This document shows positions 16,238 to 25,734 of a stretch of DNA of 64,000 bases, piece after piece (position 1 is the stretch's first letter; each line of letters opens with the position of its first letter). This stretch comes from Leptolyngbya boryana PCC 6306. Its GTDB lineage: Bacteria > Cyanobacteriota > Cyanobacteriia > Leptolyngbyales > Leptolyngbyaceae. The DNA is taken from positions 638,577 to 702,576 of the forward strand of contig NZ_KB731324.1 of NCBI RefSeq assembly GCF_000353285.1, written 5' to 3'. The translations under genes and the position numbers were made by a program. A model generated the notes under the pieces. It ran no database searches. It had not been told where the DNA came from and saw only the letters and a list, made by a program, of their open reading frames with translations.

Positions 16238-18622
16238 TTGTCCCTAACCTTGATTCAAACTGAGACTCTAGAACTTTTAGAATGGTCACGCCTCTGTCAA
16301 CAGTTGGCAACGTTTGCCTCGACCAAGCTAGGCGCGATCGTTCTGCGTGCGCTGAAAATTCCAACCACTCAATCTGAAACCGAACATCTGCTTGCCCAAA
16401 CCAAAGAAATTTATGATTTAGAAACTCAACTCACGACTGGGCTAAGTTTTGAAGGGATTGAAGACATTGGAGATTCACTGGAACGGGCATCTTTGCAGGG
16501 GATCTTGTCTGGGGTCGAACTCTTGACGATCGCAACGACACTTTCGGGTGCGAGAACGCTCAGACGCACGATCGACAATCAGGATGGCTACCCGATTCTG
16601 AGCGAATTAGTGGCAGAGTTGCGCACCTATCCTGAAATTGAACAGGAAATTTATCGTTGTCTCAATGACGATGGTAAAGTCAGCGAACGCGCGAGTCCAA
16701 AATTGGCAGGAATTCGATCGCAGCAAAAACAAGTTCGCGATCGCGTTTACGAAATGCTGCAACGTACTATGCAGCGCCAATCGACTGCGGTGCAAGAACA
16801 AGTGATTACTCAGCGCGACGGGCGATTTGTCATTCCCGTCAAAGCGACTCACAAAGAGGCAATTCCTGGCATTGTGCATGATGTCTCGATGAGTGGCGCA
16901 ACCTTTTACATTGAGCCGCATCCGACGGTGCAACTCAATAATCAACTGCGTCAATTACTGCGCCAAGAACAAGCCGAAGAAGAAACGGTTCGGAGAGTTC
17001 TGACCGAGCAAGTTGCGATCGCAAAAGATGACTTAGAACGATTACTCGCCATTTGTACAACATTGGATTTGGCAACGGCACGAGCGCGCTATAGCTTCTG
17101 GCTCAAAGCAAATCCACCGCGTTTTACAGAAAATACGATCGTGCTTCGGCAGCTCCGTCATCCGCTCCTAGTTTGGCAAAATCAGCACGAACAAGGTCGC
17201 GATGTCATTCCTGTCGATCTCGTGATTCAACCTCAGATTCGAGTCGTCGCGATTACAGGCCCCAATACAGGCGGTAAAACGGTCACCCTCAAAACGCTAG
17301 GTTTAGCAGTGCTGATGGCAAAAGTTGGGCTATTTGTTCCAGCCCGCGAACCCGTCGAACTGCCTTGGTTTGAGCAAGTTTTAGCAGATATTGGAGACGA
17401 ACAATCTTTAGAGCAAAGTCTTTCGACTTTCTCTGGGCATATTCGCCGCATTAGTCGAATTTTAGAGGCATTGAAGGAGCGATCGCATTCTTTAGTGCTG
17501 CTCGATGAAGTCGGAGCCGGAACTGATCCGACAGAAGGCAGTGCCCTCGCGATCGCGTTGCTCAAATATCTTGCAGATCACGCGCAGCTTTCAATTGCGA
17601 CCACGCACTTTGGCGAACTCAAAGCTTTGAAATATCAAGACGATCGCTTTGAAAATGCGTCAGTCGAGTTTGACGATGTTTCGCTGTCTCCCACCTATCG
17701 ACTGCTTTGGGGAATTCCAGGACGATCCAACGCCTTAGCGATCGCGCGGCGGCTCGGCTTGAACTCGGAAGTGATTGAAAACGCACAAACTCAAGTCGGT
17801 GGCGCGACGGAAGATGTCAACCAAGTGATTGCAGGACTCGAAGCGCAACGTCGGGCGCAAGAAGCGAAAGCGAAAGAAGCCGCAGACCTGCTTCAGCAAG
17901 CAGAACGCTTTTATACAGAAGTATCGGCAAAAGCAGAAAATCTGCGCGATCGCGAACGTGGCTTGCAGCAAGCGCAAGAACGAGCCGTACAAGATGCGAT
18001 CGCGCAAGCCAAAACCGAAATCGCGAAAGTGATTCGCAAACTTCAGCAAGGCAATGCCACGGCTCAAGATGCCCAACAAGCAACCGATGCCCTGAATCGC
18101 CTCTCGGATAAGCATCTACCTTCGCGCCAGCAACCCGCGAAACCCAAACCCGGCTATCGTCCGCAAGTGGGAGATCGCATTCGCATTCCTCGCTTAGGTC
18201 AAACTGCAGAAGTGCTGGAACTTGCAGGAGATGAGGAGCTAATTGTGCGCTTCGGCATCATGAAAATGACCGTTCCCGTGACGGATATTGAGTCTCTCAC
18301 AGGCGAAAAAGTGACGAAGCCTCAACCTGAACCCAAGCCAAAGTCTGCTCCTTCTCCTCAACCTGCGGTTTCCATGCCTGCAGTTCGTACCGATCGCAAT
18401 ACGTTTGACATCCGAGGCAGCCGGGTCGCAGATGCAGAAATTGTGCTTGATAAAGCAATTTCAGAAGCTCGAACGCCGATTTGGATTATTCACGGACATG
18501 GCACAGGTAAGCTCCGTCAAGGGGTTCACGACTTTCTGAAACAGCATCCGCGAGTCCAAAGATTTGAGCTTGCTGATCGTGCAGATGGTGGAACCGGAGT
18601 GACGATCGCTTACCCTGGGTAA
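16238..18622 (+). CDS. mutS2: Endonuclease MutS2
   Basis: A 794-residue MutS family ATPase that suppresses recombination and, in some bacteria, rescues stalled ribosomes. The start runs TLELLEWSRLCQQLA. The clamp/core region leads to the ATPase: Walker A GPNTGGKT near 343-350, then LLDEVGAGTDPTEGSALA and STATTH-like signature IATTHFGELK. A coiled coil (540-640) precedes a linker and the C-terminal Smr nuclease domain (about 712-794) with FDIRGSRVADAE and IIHGHGTGKLR. The N-terminal mismatch domain of MutS is absent, as expected. The start is TTG; a second TTG at 16250 (LIQTETL) would match relatives equally well. Confidence 0.95.
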   Translation: MSLTLIQTETLELLEWSRLCQQLATFASTKLGAIVLRALKIPTTQSETEHLLAQTKEIYDLETQLTTGLSFEGIEDIGDSLERASLQGILSGVELLTIATTLSGARTLRRTIDNQDGYPILSELVAELRTYPEIEQEIYRCLNDDGKVSERASPKLAGIRSQQKQVRDRVYEMLQRTMQRQSTAVQEQVITQRDGRFVIPVKATHKEAIPGIVHDVSMSGATFYIEPHPTVQLNNQLRQLLRQEQAEEETVRRVLTEQVAIAKDDLERLLAICTTLDLATARARYSFWLKANPPRFTENTIVLRQLRHPLLVWQNQHEQGRDVIPVDLVIQPQIRVVAITGPNTGGKTVTLKTLGLAVLMAKVGLFVPAREPVELPWFEQVLADIGDEQSLEQSLSTFSGHIRRISRILEALKERSHSLVLLDEVGAGTDPTEGSALAIALLKYLADHAQLSIATTHFGELKALKYQDDRFENASVEFDDVSLSPTYRLLWGIPGRSNALAIARRLGLNSEVIENAQTQVGGATEDVNQVIAGLEAQRRAQEAKAKEAADLLQQAERFYTEVSAKAENLRDRERGLQQAQERAVQDAIAQAKTEIAKVIRKLQQGNATAQDAQQATDALNRLSDKHLPSRQQPAKPKPGYRPQVGDRIRIPRLGQTAEVLELAGDEELIVRFGIMKMTVPVTDIESLTGEKVTKPQPEPKPKSAPSPQPAVSMPAVRTDRNTFDIRGSRVADAEIVLDKAISEARTPIWIIHGHGTGKLRQGVHDFLKQHPRVQRFELADRADGGTGVTIAYPG

Positions 18623-19269
18623 GTGGATTCCACAGTCAACTTCACTCAGACGAAACGGTAACATCGCCCAGTTTTAGCTTTCTTAGGATCTAACTAATTT
18701 GCGTAAAGATACTGAGCAATAGCTTGGTTTTGCCGATAAATCCTGCTAAAACTGGGCAGTTCCGCATAAAAAAGCCGTGTAAACACAGATGCAGAATTTA
18801 AAATTTCGTTAAAGTTAAGTGAAAGCGCTTACAGTATTCTTTCTGGAATGCTAATGTCAGGAAACGAGCATCATCAGGAATTACCTCACTGTTTTTGCAA
18901 ACTGGTTTTGTAAACAGGTGATAGAAGATTAACCGAGCGCCACCTATCTAGTCGCGTCTCACCATTTGAAGTCAGCACTACTACCCTTTCGTTTCAGAGT
19001 CTTACCCAATCTGAAGCTCATTGATTGTGCGATCTAACCTTCAGGGGCATCCGAACAACGTTTTTCGTTGCTTCGTAAAATGCACGATCGCAGTTTTTAG
19101 CAGAAATTCACCCTGGCTCAGACTAAGAGCATGGATGGTGGAACCACTCAGGATGGCTAAAACTGAGTGAGCTTCCGGCTGTCTAGCTTTAGCTTGTCTA
19201 AACTTCGGGCGATGCGATCGCGGCGTTTCACAAAGCGACTTTTACTATCGTTTTCATGCACGAAACGAA
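18623..19269. other. 650-bp spacer with inverted repeats, no gene recognised
   Basis: No convincing reading frame. It contains a perfect 13-bp inverted repeat (18666-18678 / 18746-18758), a short hairpin ACTCAG/CTGAGT (19146-19168) and a second copy of GCTAAAACTGRG (18746-18757 and 19156-19167). A HIP1 site lies near 19214. A small RNA or a long leader of the adhesin gene is possible but not shown. Confidence 0.4.
18666..18758. repeat. Perfect 13-bp inverted repeat with 67-nt spacer
   Basis: GCCCAGTTTTAGC at 18666-18678 is matched by GCTAAAACTGGGC at 18746-18758. The arms could close a stem-loop over the intervening 67 nt. It lies 44 nt after the mutS2 stop. Related GCTAAAACTGAG occurs at 19156-19167, and AAAACTGGGCA recurs at 32109-32119, so it may be part of a dispersed repeat. 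Confidence 0.5.
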
Positions 19270-22200
19270 ATGCAGAACCTTTTAAATTCCTCAAGTGTGT
19301 TCGATCTCAATTCATCTCCTGTCGGCAGTCGTCCCTGGTTTGACTCGGCTAGTTCCCTCTCTCAATCAAATGCTTCTCGCATCGTCTTCATCGATTCCGC
19401 GATCGCGCAAGCACATACGCTTGCCTCTAGCGTTATAGATGGCACAAAAATTGTCCTGCTCGACTCGCACAAAGACGGCATTGATCAAATTAGCCAAGTG
19501 CTGGCTAGCTATCAAAATGTCGAAAGTGTCTATATCGCCTCACATGGCAGTATCAACAGCCTCAGCCTTGGCAATGCGACCCTTGATCTTGCAACCATCA
19601 CGACCTATCAAGATCGCCTTTCAACTTGGGCAACTTCACTGGCTCCGAATGCAGACATCTTGCTCTATGGCTGTAACGTTGCTCTCGGAGACCCTGCTCT
19701 AATTCAGCAACTGAGTCAGATCACAGGAGCTGATGTCGCTGCTTCTACAGATGCGACTGGAAATCTAGCTAGCGGGGGCAACTGGATACTGGAAGCTCAG
19801 ACTGGAGCGATCGAATCACCGTTGCCGTTTGATCTCGATCGCCTAGCTGGCTACACTAGCTTGCTTGAAACCGGGAATGGGCTATTCGGACAGTACTTCG
19901 ATAACATCGATTTTACAAATCTGCGGCTGACTCGTACCGATGCTACGGTTAATTTCAATTGGGGATCTGGTTCTCCTGATCCCTTGATCGGAGCGGATAC
20001 CTTCTCCATCCGATGGACTGGACAGATTCTCGCACCCGTCACTGGAACTTATACCTTCTTTACGACCACCGATGATGGGAATCGTCTCTTCATCAACGGG
20101 CAGCAAGTGATCAATAACTACCGAGATCAAGCCGCAACCGAACGCAGTGGAACGATCAATCTCGTGGCAGGGCAGCGCTATAACATCGCGATGGACTACT
20201 ACGAAAATGGTGGACTTGCCTCTGCCCGACTACAGTGGTCAGCACCTGGTATTACAAAACAGGTTGTCCCTCAATCACAACTGTTTAGCACCGCTCTACC
20301 TCCGGTTCAACCAGGTACAGGGAATGGACTACAAGGTGAATACTTCGATAACATCGATTTTACGAACTTAAGAGTTACCCGCACAGATGCTACGGTTAAC
20401 TTTAACTGGGGAACGGGGTCTCCTGCTCCGTCGATCGCAGCCGACACCTTCTCAGTCCGATGGACAGGGCAAGTGCAGCCGCTTTATAGCGATACCTACA
20501 CGTTTTTTACGACCACGGATGATGGTGTTCGCCTCTTCGTCAATAATCAATTAGTCATTGATAGTTTCATCGACCAAGCCGCAATTGAGCGCACAGGCAC
20601 GATCGCACTGCAAGCGGGACTGCGATACGATATTCGCATGGAGTACTATGAGCGCGGTGGAAGGGCTTCTGCGCTGCTCGGTTGGTTGAGTCCCAATCAA
20701 GTGCGCCAAATTATCCCGCAGGCTCAGCTTTACAGCGGTCGAGTGACTGTCAATCCAGGGACGATCGTGATTGGAACGAATGCGGTGACAGTGGATGAAA
20801 GTGCAGGTACAGCAGCAATTCGCGTCGATCGCATCAATGGGAGTGACGGGGTTGCTACCGTTCGATACACGACTGCCAACGGGTCAGGAGCCAACGCTGC
20901 GATCGCGGGACAAGATTACACCTTAACTGAAGGAATCTTGACCTTCGCCGCAGGTGAAACCAGCAAAATCGTTACAATTCCCATTCTGAACGATGCGACG
21001 ACTGAAGCAACCGAAGAATTCGGGTTTGGCTTGGGTGAAACAACGGGTGCAGCACTCGGAACAAATCGCACTGCTTTGATCCAAATTATTGATGATGATG
21101 CAGTTGATTCAAGCTATGCCTTTTCTAGTGAAAACTTTAATGTCAACGAGAATGCTGGAGCGGTCACCATTACTGTGCAGCGAAGTGGTAACACGACCGT
21201 AGCAGGTAGCGTGAACTATGCAACCAGTAATGGAACTGCAACGGCAGGTGCAGACTATACGACGAGCATTGGTACACTCAATTTTGCAGCAGGTCAGACC
21301 AACCAGACGTTTACCGTCCCAATCACAGAGGATACAGAAGGAGAACGGAATGAAACGTTTAACATCATTTTGAGCAATCCGTCTGCTGGCATCTTGGGAA
21401 CTCAGCAAACGGCAACGGTGACGATCGCAGATAATGATCCGGGTAGTTTCGCTCGTGAAGCAGTGATCACTGGATTGTCTCAACCGACCGCGTTTGATTG
21501 GACACCGGGTGGTGAGTACCTGTTCATTGCTCAGAAGAATGGGGTAGTGCGAGTCGCTCGCAATGGTGTATTGCAACAAACTCCAGCCGTTGACATTTCT
21601 GCGATCGTCAATAGTCCGCGCGATCGTGGATTACTGGGTCTTGCAGTGCATCCCCAATTCTTTAGCGGTAGTCCATACGTCTACCTGCTTTATTCTTACG
21701 ATCCACCTGAAACGGCTTCACAGACTGATCCAGAAGCAGTTCGAGATGGAGTTGGCAACCGAGCTTCTCGCTTGGGTCGATTTACTGCCACGATTACCAA
21801 TGGCATTGTCTCGATCAATCCAGCCAGTGAAGTGGTGATTCTGGGTAAAAATAGCACCTGGCAGAATATCAGTCGCCCTGATGAGAATAGTACGAACAAC
21901 TTCAACATTCCTGAGTCGGGTCGCAATTCTGATGGAACCTTTGTTCAGGACTTTTTGAACCTCGATAGTGAATCTCATGCGATCGGCACAGTCAAGTTTG
22001 GTACGGATGGGTTCTTGTATGTCAGTAATGGGGATGGTGCGTCTTACAATGCGGTTGATCCAAGAGCGGTCAGAACACTCAACATCGATAGTCTGTCCGG
22101 CAAGATTCTCCGCATTGATCCCATCACTGGCAATGCACCTGCTTCCAATCCGTTCTACGATGGCAATCCCCAAAGTAATCGATCGAAGGTTTGGCAATTG

Positions 22201-22719
22201 GGCTTGAGAAATCCCTTCCGATTTACGATCAATCGCCAGAACGGACAGCCCTATATTGGGGATGTAGGCTGGACGAAGTGGGAAGAAGTCAATACGGGCG
22301 GTCCCGGCGCAAATTTTGGCTGGGTTGCTTATGAAGGAGGCAATGGTACGAGTAATCGAACCGGAGGCTATCAGGATCTCCCAAGTGTCCAAGCCTTCTA
22401 CGCTGGCCCTCAAACTGGATTAACGGCTCCGATTTACGCTTATCAACACTTTGGTAGCGGTGGCAATGCGATCGCAGTTGGAGATTTCTACACTGGAAAT
22501 ACTTTCCCATCGATCTATGACAACAACTTATTCATCACAGACTTGAGTAAAGGAACCGTCGATGCTCTAGTCTTTGATGCGAATGGTGTGGTGGTTGGAC
22601 AGCGACGATTTGCCAGTGGGGTGTTTGGCTTGGCGCAGATTACAACAGGTTCAGATGGCAACTTGTACTATGCAAGTCTTGGATCGGGCGAGATAGGACG
22701 GTGGCGACCGATTGGTTAA
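19270..22719 (+). CDS. Secreted multidomain protein: DUF4347, two PA14, two Calx-beta, sugar dehydrogenase
   Basis: A 1149-residue protein. Residues about 38-185 are DUF4347, with ASHGS (His92) and LLYGCNV (Cys135). Residues 202-340 and 353-490 are two PA14 modules sharing FDNIDFTNLR and FFTTTDDG, carbohydrate-binding in many proteins. Calx-beta modules follow at about 500-610 and 618-722 (calcium-binding; both end I.DDDA or IADNDPG). Residues 728-1149 are a glucose/sorbosone dehydrogenase beta-propeller with RGLLGLAVHPQF, GDGASYNAVDP, ILRIDP and NPFRF, which uses PQQ in characterised members. It has no classical signal peptide. DUF4347 proteins are typically large cyanobacterial surface proteins, so it probably oxidises or binds sugars outside the cell. 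A terminator follows. Confidence 0.9.
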   Translation: MQNLLNSSSVFDLNSSPVGSRPWFDSASSLSQSNASRIVFIDSAIAQAHTLASSVIDGTKIVLLDSHKDGIDQISQVLASYQNVESVYIASHGSINSLSLGNATLDLATITTYQDRLSTWATSLAPNADILLYGCNVALGDPALIQQLSQITGADVAASTDATGNLASGGNWILEAQTGAIESPLPFDLDRLAGYTSLLETGNGLFGQYFDNIDFTNLRLTRTDATVNFNWGSGSPDPLIGADTFSIRWTGQILAPVTGTYTFFTTTDDGNRLFINGQQVINNYRDQAATERSGTINLVAGQRYNIAMDYYENGGLASARLQWSAPGITKQVVPQSQLFSTALPPVQPGTGNGLQGEYFDNIDFTNLRVTRTDATVNFNWGTGSPAPSIAADTFSVRWTGQVQPLYSDTYTFFTTTDDGVRLFVNNQLVIDSFIDQAAIERTGTIALQAGLRYDIRMEYYERGGRASALLGWLSPNQVRQIIPQAQLYSGRVTVNPGTIVIGTNAVTVDESAGTAAIRVDRINGSDGVATVRYTTANGSGANAAIAGQDYTLTEGILTFAAGETSKIVTIPILNDATTEATEEFGFGLGETTGAALGTNRTALIQIIDDDAVDSSYAFSSENFNVNENAGAVTITVQRSGNTTVAGSVNYATSNGTATAGADYTTSIGTLNFAAGQTNQTFTVPITEDTEGERNETFNIILSNPSAGILGTQQTATVTIADNDPGSFAREAVITGLSQPTAFDWTPGGEYLFIAQKNGVVRVARNGVLQQTPAVDISAIVNSPRDRGLLGLAVHPQFFSGSPYVYLLYSYDPPETASQTDPEAVRDGVGNRASRLGRFTATITNGIVSINPASEVVILGKNSTWQNISRPDENSTNNFNIPESGRNSDGTFVQDFLNLDSESHAIGTVKFGTDGFLYVSNGDGASYNAVDPRAVRTLNIDSLSGKILRIDPITGNAPASNPFYDGNPQSNRSKVWQLGLRNPFRFTINRQNGQPYIGDVGWTKWEEVNTGGPGANFGWVAYEGGNGTSNRTGGYQDLPSVQAFYAGPQTGLTAPIYAYQHFGSGGNAIAVGDFYTGNTFPSIYDNNLFITDLSKGTVDALVFDANGVVVGQRRFASGVFGLAQITTGSDGNLYYASLGSGEIGRWRPIG

Positions 22720-22735
22720 CGCTTGATCTGTCCAG

Positions 22736-22768
22736 AAAAAAGGGCTGAAGTAATTTTCAGCCCTTTTT
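22736..22768. terminator. Bidirectional intrinsic terminator
   Basis: AAAAAAGGGCTGAA (22736-22749) pairs with TTCAGCCCTTTTT (22756-22768). The A and T runs flank the GC stem, so it serves both the adhesin-like gene and the convergent ilvH. Confidence 0.9.
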
Positions 22769-22820
22769 CTCTGCAAAGACGACTAAATTTTTGATGTCAT
22801 TGTTCGAGCATCAATGGCGA

Positions 22821-23348
22821 TCAAGGCATCGATACCTTAGCTTCCAACGATTTGAGGAATTCCGTATTCACACCGGATTCACGGCTGAGAGCAATCTTGC
22901 CAGTTCGGGCGATTTCTCGTAACCCAAATTTCTGTAAAACCTGAACGATCGCCACCATTTTCCCTGGATCACCCACGACTTCCAGCGTCAAAGAATCTTC
23001 AGCCACATCGACCACCCGCGCCCGGAAAATCTGCGCTAATTCGACAATCTCCGATCGCGTCGAACTGCCTGCATTGACTTTGAGCAACATCAATTCGCGT
23101 TCAACACAAGGCACTTCTGTAATGTCTTGCACTTTAATGACATTAATCAGCTTATAAAGCTGTTTCGTCAACTGTTCGATAATGCGATCGTCTCCCGGCA
23201 CGACCATCGTAATCCGAGATACTCCCATCTGTTCGGCAGGACCGACTGCCAGACTTTCAATATTAAAGCCACGACGAGCAAACAGACCTGCAATCCGAGT
23301 CAAAACCCCCGCTTCATCTTCTACCAACACCGAGAGCGTGTGCTTCAT
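22821..23348 (-). CDS. ilvH: Acetolactate synthase small (regulatory) subunit
   Basis: A 175-residue regulatory subunit that binds the large subunit IlvB and gives valine feedback control in branched-chain amino acid synthesis. The N-terminal ACT domain has [20 protein letters not shown] and [10 protein letters not shown]; the C-terminal domain contains [16 protein letters not shown] and ends before a variable tail. Length is typical. It stands alone, as is usual in cyanobacteria, where ilvB lies elsewhere. It shares a terminator with the gene at 19270. Confidence 0.96.
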   Translation of the reverse strand: MKHTLSVLVEDEAGVLTRIAGLFARRGFNIESLAVGPAEQMGVSRITMVVPGDDRIIEQLTKQLYKLINVIKVQDITEVPCVERELMLLKVNAGSSTRSEIVELAQIFRARVVDVAEDSLTLEVVGDPGKMVAIVQVLQKFGLREIARTGKIALSRESGVNTEFLKSLEAKVSMP

Positions 23349-23584
23349 TTCTGTGTTCCGAATAACATTCAGTCCTTATTATGGTGCAACGTAGACTCCC
23401 ACTTGTCCACAGCATAGAAAAAGAAATTCTGAAAAAAGTTGAGTTGAGAGAATTTCTTCGCTATGGTGAAAAGCGATCAAATTGCCACTTCAATGTCCTG
23501 CAATCCTTCCCTGGAGCGATGAACATTCTAGTGTTGCGATTGTTCAATCCACTGTGAAAGTCAAAAAAATTAGGAGCCGCTGTT

Positions 23585-23962
23585 ATGGGTTGGTTACAAA
23601 GAATGTTTGGGCTGGAGAAGCCCGCAAATCCTGAGCAGGCAGTCATGGGTCAGCCTGCCCCTGATGCTGCAGCTTCTGCTCCTCCAGACGCAGGAGTGTC
23701 GGCAGGCGATACGATTCCGCCGGAGCGGGTCGGCTTAAATGGCGAATATGACCAGAGCGGTTTGGCGAAGCGCGTCGCGTTAGCTTTCGACCAAGATAGC
23801 CAGCTTGATGATGTGAATACGCTTTGGGTAGCGCAGTTGGGAACAACTGTAGTGCTGAAAGGCAGTGTTCCAAGTCAAGATATCTTGAACAAGATGATCG
23901 AAGTTGCGAATGGGGTCAATGGCGCAAGCGCTGTTGATACGAATCAAGTTCAAGTCGGTTAA
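23585..23962 (+). CDS. Small BON-domain protein
   Basis: A 125-residue protein. The first 45 residues are Ala/Pro-rich and flexible. Residues about 58-125 form a BON domain (LAKRVALAFDQDSQLDDVN, VVLKGSVPSQDIL), a small fold linked with membrane or phospholipid binding and, in LysM proteins, with potassium sensing. No signal peptide is evident. TTAGGAG at 23571-23577 gives a good ribosome site before the ATG. The ligand and partner are unknown. Confidence 0.82.
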   Translation: MGWLQRMFGLEKPANPEQAVMGQPAPDAAASAPPDAGVSAGDTIPPERVGLNGEYDQSGLAKRVALAFDQDSQLDDVNTLWVAQLGTTVVLKGSVPSQDILNKMIEVANGVNGASAVDTNQVQVG

Positions 23963-23970
23963 ATTTGGAG

Positions 23971-24003
23971 AGAAGTCGGAGCTTTTTGAAGACTCCGACT
24001 TCT
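23971..24003. terminator. Hairpin between convergent genes, probable bidirectional terminator
   Basis: AGAAGTCGGAG (23971-23981) pairs perfectly with CTCCGACTTCT (23993-24003) around an 11-nt loop. It lies between the BON-protein stop and the phosphohexomutase stop. The T-run is weak on either side. Confidence 0.7.
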
Positions 24004-24012
24004 GCATTTCAA

Positions 24013-25458
24013 CTAACTTGCCCAGTCTTTTGCCCAGTTCAGAGTTTGGTGAACTTGCTCAAGTGAGGCTGCTTCACAATAAAGTCTCAAGACTGGCTCA
24101 GTTCCACTAAAGCGAATCAGCAGCCAGCTTTGATCTTCCAGTCGGAACTTATAGCCATCATCGGTTTGACAACTGACGACTGCTTTTCCAGCGATCGCTT
24201 GTGGAGGCTGCGTTTGCAACTGCTCTAACAATTTAGCCCGAACCTCCATACTGGCAAGCGGCAGATCAATGCGATCGTATTCTGCGAAAAATCCCGTTTT
24301 CTCTTGCAATTGACGATAAAGCTCGCCGAGATCCGTTCCGGTTTGGACAACCGTTTCCAGCACGTACAGTGCCGAGAGTAAAGCATCGCGTTCCGGAATG
24401 TGATGACCATAGCCAATGCCACCGGATTCTTCACCGCCGAGCAAGACTTGGGTTTCTAACATGCGATCGGCGATGTATTTATACCCGATCGGAGTCTCAT
24501 AGACTGGCAGATCGTAGAGTTTTGCAACGAGTGGCATCAAATCAGAACCGCTGACCGTTTTGACAAATTCGCCTGTGAAGCCTTTCTGAATCAGATGCCC
24601 CAGCAGGATCGGAATGAGAATTTGAGAACTGAGGAAGTTGCCTTTTGCGTCAACGGCTCCGACGCGATCGGCATCGCCATCAAACACCAAGCCAACGGCT
24701 AAACTGTTGCCGTCAAACTCGCGAATTGTTTTCAAAATCTTGGGCAGATATTTCGGCAGAGGTTCAGGGGCGCCCCCTTCAAATAACGGATCGCGATCGC
24801 TGTTAATTTCTTGAATCTCAACGCCTAAGAGTCGTGCGAGTCCAGTTGCCGCTGCGCCATGCATGACATCGGCAAACACAGTCACTTTGCCTTGCTCGAT
24901 CGCAGTTTTAATCGCATCTGTGTCCACCAGCGATCGCAGTCCTTCACAGTAGCTTTCCCAAGGGTCGAAAGTACTGAAACTTCCAGGTTGAGCACTGGGC
25001 AGGGGTTCGCCTTTGGCTAACAGGGCTTCGATTCGCTTGGTCACTTCTGGTGGTACTGATCCCCCATGCGCGCTTTTCACTTTTAGACCGGAATAGTTTC
25101 CGGGATTGTGGCTGGCAGTAATGACGATCGCACCTAAAGCATTCAATTTTTTTGCTGCCCAGCTAAAGGCTGGAGTCGGAGCAAAGCTTTCCGAGAACAG
25201 AATGTCAAATCCTGCTTTGCGAATGGATTCTGCGGCACTGCGAGCAAATTCTTCGGACAGAAAACGGCGATCATATCCCACAATTACGGTATTGCTGCCT
25301 GTCTCTGCACCATACACTTCTGAGAGAACTTGAGCCGCAATCGGAGCGACGCTCATGACGCGATCGAATGTAAAATCGGCAGCAATCACGCCGCGCCAGC
25401 CATCTGTACCAAACTGAATCGGGTTAATCGTTGTAATTGTCATTGGCGCGTGTGCCAT
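24013..25458 (-). CDS. Phosphoglucomutase/phosphomannomutase family protein
   Basis: A 481-residue alpha-D-phosphohexomutase that shifts phosphate between C1 and C6 of glucose, mannose or glucosamine. ITASHNPGNYSG has the catalytic Ser, FDGDADRVGAVD binds Mg, GGEESGGIGYG is the sugar loop and RFSGTEPVLRLY the phosphate loop. I placed the start at the ATG at 25458 because GAGGAG lies 11 nt before it; an upstream start at 25488 adds ten residues. The exact substrate cannot be read from sequence. It supplies sugar 1-phosphates for glycogen, trehalose or nucleotide-sugar pathways. Confidence 0.92.
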   Translation of the reverse strand: MAHAPMTITTINPIQFGTDGWRGVIAADFTFDRVMSVAPIAAQVLSEVYGAETGSNTVIVGYDRRFLSEEFARSAAESIRKAGFDILFSESFAPTPAFSWAAKKLNALGAIVITASHNPGNYSGLKVKSAHGGSVPPEVTKRIEALLAKGEPLPSAQPGSFSTFDPWESYCEGLRSLVDTDAIKTAIEQGKVTVFADVMHGAAATGLARLLGVEIQEINSDRDPLFEGGAPEPLPKYLPKILKTIREFDGNSLAVGLVFDGDADRVGAVDAKGNFLSSQILIPILLGHLIQKGFTGEFVKTVSGSDLMPLVAKLYDLPVYETPIGYKYIADRMLETQVLLGGEESGGIGYGHHIPERDALLSALYVLETVVQTGTDLGELYRQLQEKTGFFAEYDRIDLPLASMEVRAKLLEQLQTQPPQAIAGKAVVSCQTDDGYKFRLEDQSWLLIRFSGTEPVLRLYCEAASLEQVHQTLNWAKDWAS

Positions 25459-25623
25459 GATTGCACTTCTCCTCAACTCACAGAACAAATAAGGGCTTGG
25501 GACAAGACCAGTTTAACGGGGATAGTCTAGACTCAAGCGAGTTTTTCGATCGTTCCCCTGTTTCTTTACAGACGATCACGGAGATTACAGGATGGTTTTG
25601 GTTATTAATGTGACAGGTTGAAG

Positions 25624-25730
25624 GTGGGGAGTGGAGAGTAGGGAGTGGAAAGGCGATTGTGCCCGACAATGCAGAGAAAGCTTTAGCATGTTTTACATCT
25701 CTCTACCCCCTACTCCCCACTCCCCACCTC
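25624..25730. repeat. GGGAGTA-type short tandem repeat hairpin (copy 3)
   Basis: The left arm (25624-25648) reads GTGGGGAGTGGAGAGTAGGG and the right arm (25701-25728) CTCTACCCCCTACTCCCCAC; they pair across a 52-nt loop with a few mismatches. The element lies upstream of both divergent genes (phosphohexomutase and MFS), unlike the other copies, and ends 5 bp before the MFS start. Confidence 0.65.
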
Positions 25731-25734
25731 ATCC

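Noticed and set aside
21718-22413. 231-residue minus-strand frame inside the DUF4347 gene
   Set aside because: Lies antisense to a clear sugar dehydrogenase domain; no motif of its own.
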